In this document: in pieces, positions 62,747-64,000 of the stretch
Numbering within the stretch: position 1 is the stretch's first letter
Layout: the number at the start of each line of letters is the position of its first letter
Source of the DNA: Enterobacteriaceae bacterium UBA5654
GTDB taxonomy: Bacteria; Pseudomonadota; Gammaproteobacteria; Enterobacterales; Enterobacteriaceae
NCBI GenBank assembly: GCA_002421005.1
Contig: DIJC01000003.1
Span: 73,638 to 137,637 of the forward strand
Length of the DNA stretch: 64,000 nt
Direction: 5' to 3'
Notes under the pieces: model-generated
Database searches by the model: none
The model's input: the letters and a program-made list of their open reading frames with translations, nothing else
Told to the model about the DNA's origin: nothing
Program-made: the position numbers and the translations under genes

Positions 62747-62775
62747 TTGTCTTTGTCCGGGGACGCTTGTATTAT
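62747..62775 (+). promoter_or_regulatory. sigma-70 promoter of rpsF-priB-rpsR-rplI
   Basis: -35 TTGTCT (62747-62752) and -10 TATTAT (62770-62775) with 17-base spacing, about 100 bases before rpsF. This leaves a leader of roughly 90 bases. Confidence 0.8.
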
Positions 62776-62799
62776 GACGCGTCATTTTTCAGCCGACCT

Positions 62800-62870
62800 T
62801 TAACACGTTCCTTGCCTCCACGGGCCTCGGCTGACCCAGACAGGAGGCTGAATAATCCGTAAGGAGCAAT
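62800..62870 (+). promoter_or_regulatory. candidate S6:S18 ribosomal protein leader of rpsF
   Basis: In the rpsF leader GCCTCC (62814-62819) pairs with GGAGGC (62843-62848), and an inner GGG/CCC stem encloses CCTCGGCTGA. The structure precedes the AAGGAG ribosome site (62861-62866). Such an rpsF leader hairpin is the known site of autoregulation by the S6:S18 complex in Enterobacteriaceae; the match here is structural only. Confidence 0.55.
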
Positions 62871-62873
62871 TCG

Positions 62874-63269
62874 ATGCGTCATTACGAAATCGTTTTTATG
62901 GTCCATCCTGACCAGAGCGAACAGGTTCCGGGCATGATCGAGCGCTACACTGGTGCAATCACTGCAGCAGAAGGCACGATCCACCGTCTGGAAGACTGGG
63001 GCCGCCGTCAGCTGGCTTATCCGATCAACAAACTGCACAAGGCACACTACGTTCTGCTGAACGTTGAAGCGCCGCAGGAAGCGATCGATGAGCTGGAAAC
63101 TAACTTCCGCTTCAACGACGCCGTTATCCGCAGCATGGTAATGCGTACTAAGCACGCTGTTACCGAAGCATCTCCGATGGTTAAAGCGAAAGACGAGCGC
63201 CGTGAGCGTCGCGATGATTTCGCAAACGAAACCGCAGATGATGCAGATGCTGGGGATTCTGAAGAGTAA
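62874..63269 (+). CDS. rpsF: 30S ribosomal protein S6
   Basis: 131-aa ribosomal protein that binds S18 and 16S rRNA; its acidic C-terminal tail (ANETADDADAGDSEE) is the substrate of the RimK glutamate ligase in E. coli. It starts MRHYEIVFMVHPDQSEQ, and the family DWGRRQLAYPINK segment is present. First gene of the operon. Confidence 0.99.
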   Translation: MRHYEIVFMVHPDQSEQVPGMIERYTGAITAAEGTIHRLEDWGRRQLAYPINKLHKAHYVLLNVEAPQEAIDELETNFRFNDAVIRSMVMRTKHAVTEASPMVKAKDERRERRDDFANETADDADAGDSEE

Positions 63270-63275
63270 TTTCTG

Positions 63276-63822
<547 letters not shown>

Positions 63823-63863
63823 TCGGTCACGGTCCATTAATACGACTTTGAGAGGATAAGGTA

Positions 63864-64000
63864 ATGCAAGTTATTCTGCTTGATAAAGTAGCAAACCTGG
63901 GTAGCCTGGGTGATCAGGTTAACGTTAAAGCGGGTTATGCTCGTAACTTCCTGGTACCGCAGGGTAAAGCTGTTCCTGCTACCAAGAAAAACGTTGAATT
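63864..64000 (+). CDS. rplI: 50S ribosomal protein L9 (3' end outside window)
   Basis: The first 45 codons of L9: [19 protein letters not shown], then the Lys/Gly-rich [19 protein letters not shown] stretch of the N-terminal domain. AGAGGATAAGGTA precedes the ATG. The frame runs off the right edge. Confidence 0.98.

Overview
The window is a chromosomal segment of a member of the Enterobacteriaceae. Its backbone has the gene order of the 94-95 min region of Escherichia coli, from groL (cut at the left edge) to rplI (cut at the right edge), and nearly every backbone protein matches the E. coli length. An ecnR-type regulator beside ecnB, the lack of ampC between frdD and blc, and the lack of yjfIJKLMC between rlmB and aidB point to the Enterobacter/Leclercia/Lelliottia/Citrobacter side of the family rather than E. 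coli. The genus is an inference. I see no insertion sequence, prophage, CRISPR array or plasmid gene.

Left part (1-14 kb): groL end, yjeI, yjeJ, then epmB and efp divergent. epmA lies 6 kb away on the far side of the fumarate reductase operon, so elongation factor P and two of its modification enzymes are all present. Between them are ecnB (missed by long-ORF scans) without ecnA, ecnR, gdx behind a guanidine-II riboswitch, blc, and frdABCD with a recognisable FNR-site promoter.

Middle part (11.7-36.5 kb): yjeM, the psd-mscM operon, rsgA, orn, three identical tRNA-Gly(GCC) genes with a strong promoter, and a DnaA-box-rich gap at the position of E. coli datA. Next come queG and the long nnr-tsaE-amiB-mutL-miaA-hfq-hflX-hflK-hflC series, then yjeT, purA, nsrR and rnr.

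Accessory part (36.5-51.5 kb), between rnr and rlmB: first a group of small genes (LacA-like acetyltransferase, YmjA-like, a cold-shock-domain protein with an extra C-terminal domain, YaiL-like), then a divergent TetR/SDR pair. The last 10.8 kb is a tightly packed ten-gene operon: a PLP-dependent D-cysteine desulfhydrase/L-cysteate lyase-like enzyme, an Asp/Glu-racemase family protein, a taurine-type ABC importer (three genes), an M20 amidohydrolase, and a complete dipeptide-type ABC importer (five genes). It looks like an uptake and breakdown route for a sulfur- or sulfonate-containing amino acid and its acylated or peptide form. The substrate is not known from sequence, and this is the most interesting locus here.

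Right part (51.5-64 kb): rlmB, aidB, a wrecked GH25 lysozyme gene that lost its middle, yjfN, bsmA, yjfP, the complete L-ascorbate utilisation regulon (ulaR, ulaG, ulaABCDEF), and the ribosomal operon rpsF-priB-rpsR-rplI with its promoter and a probable S6:S18 leader.
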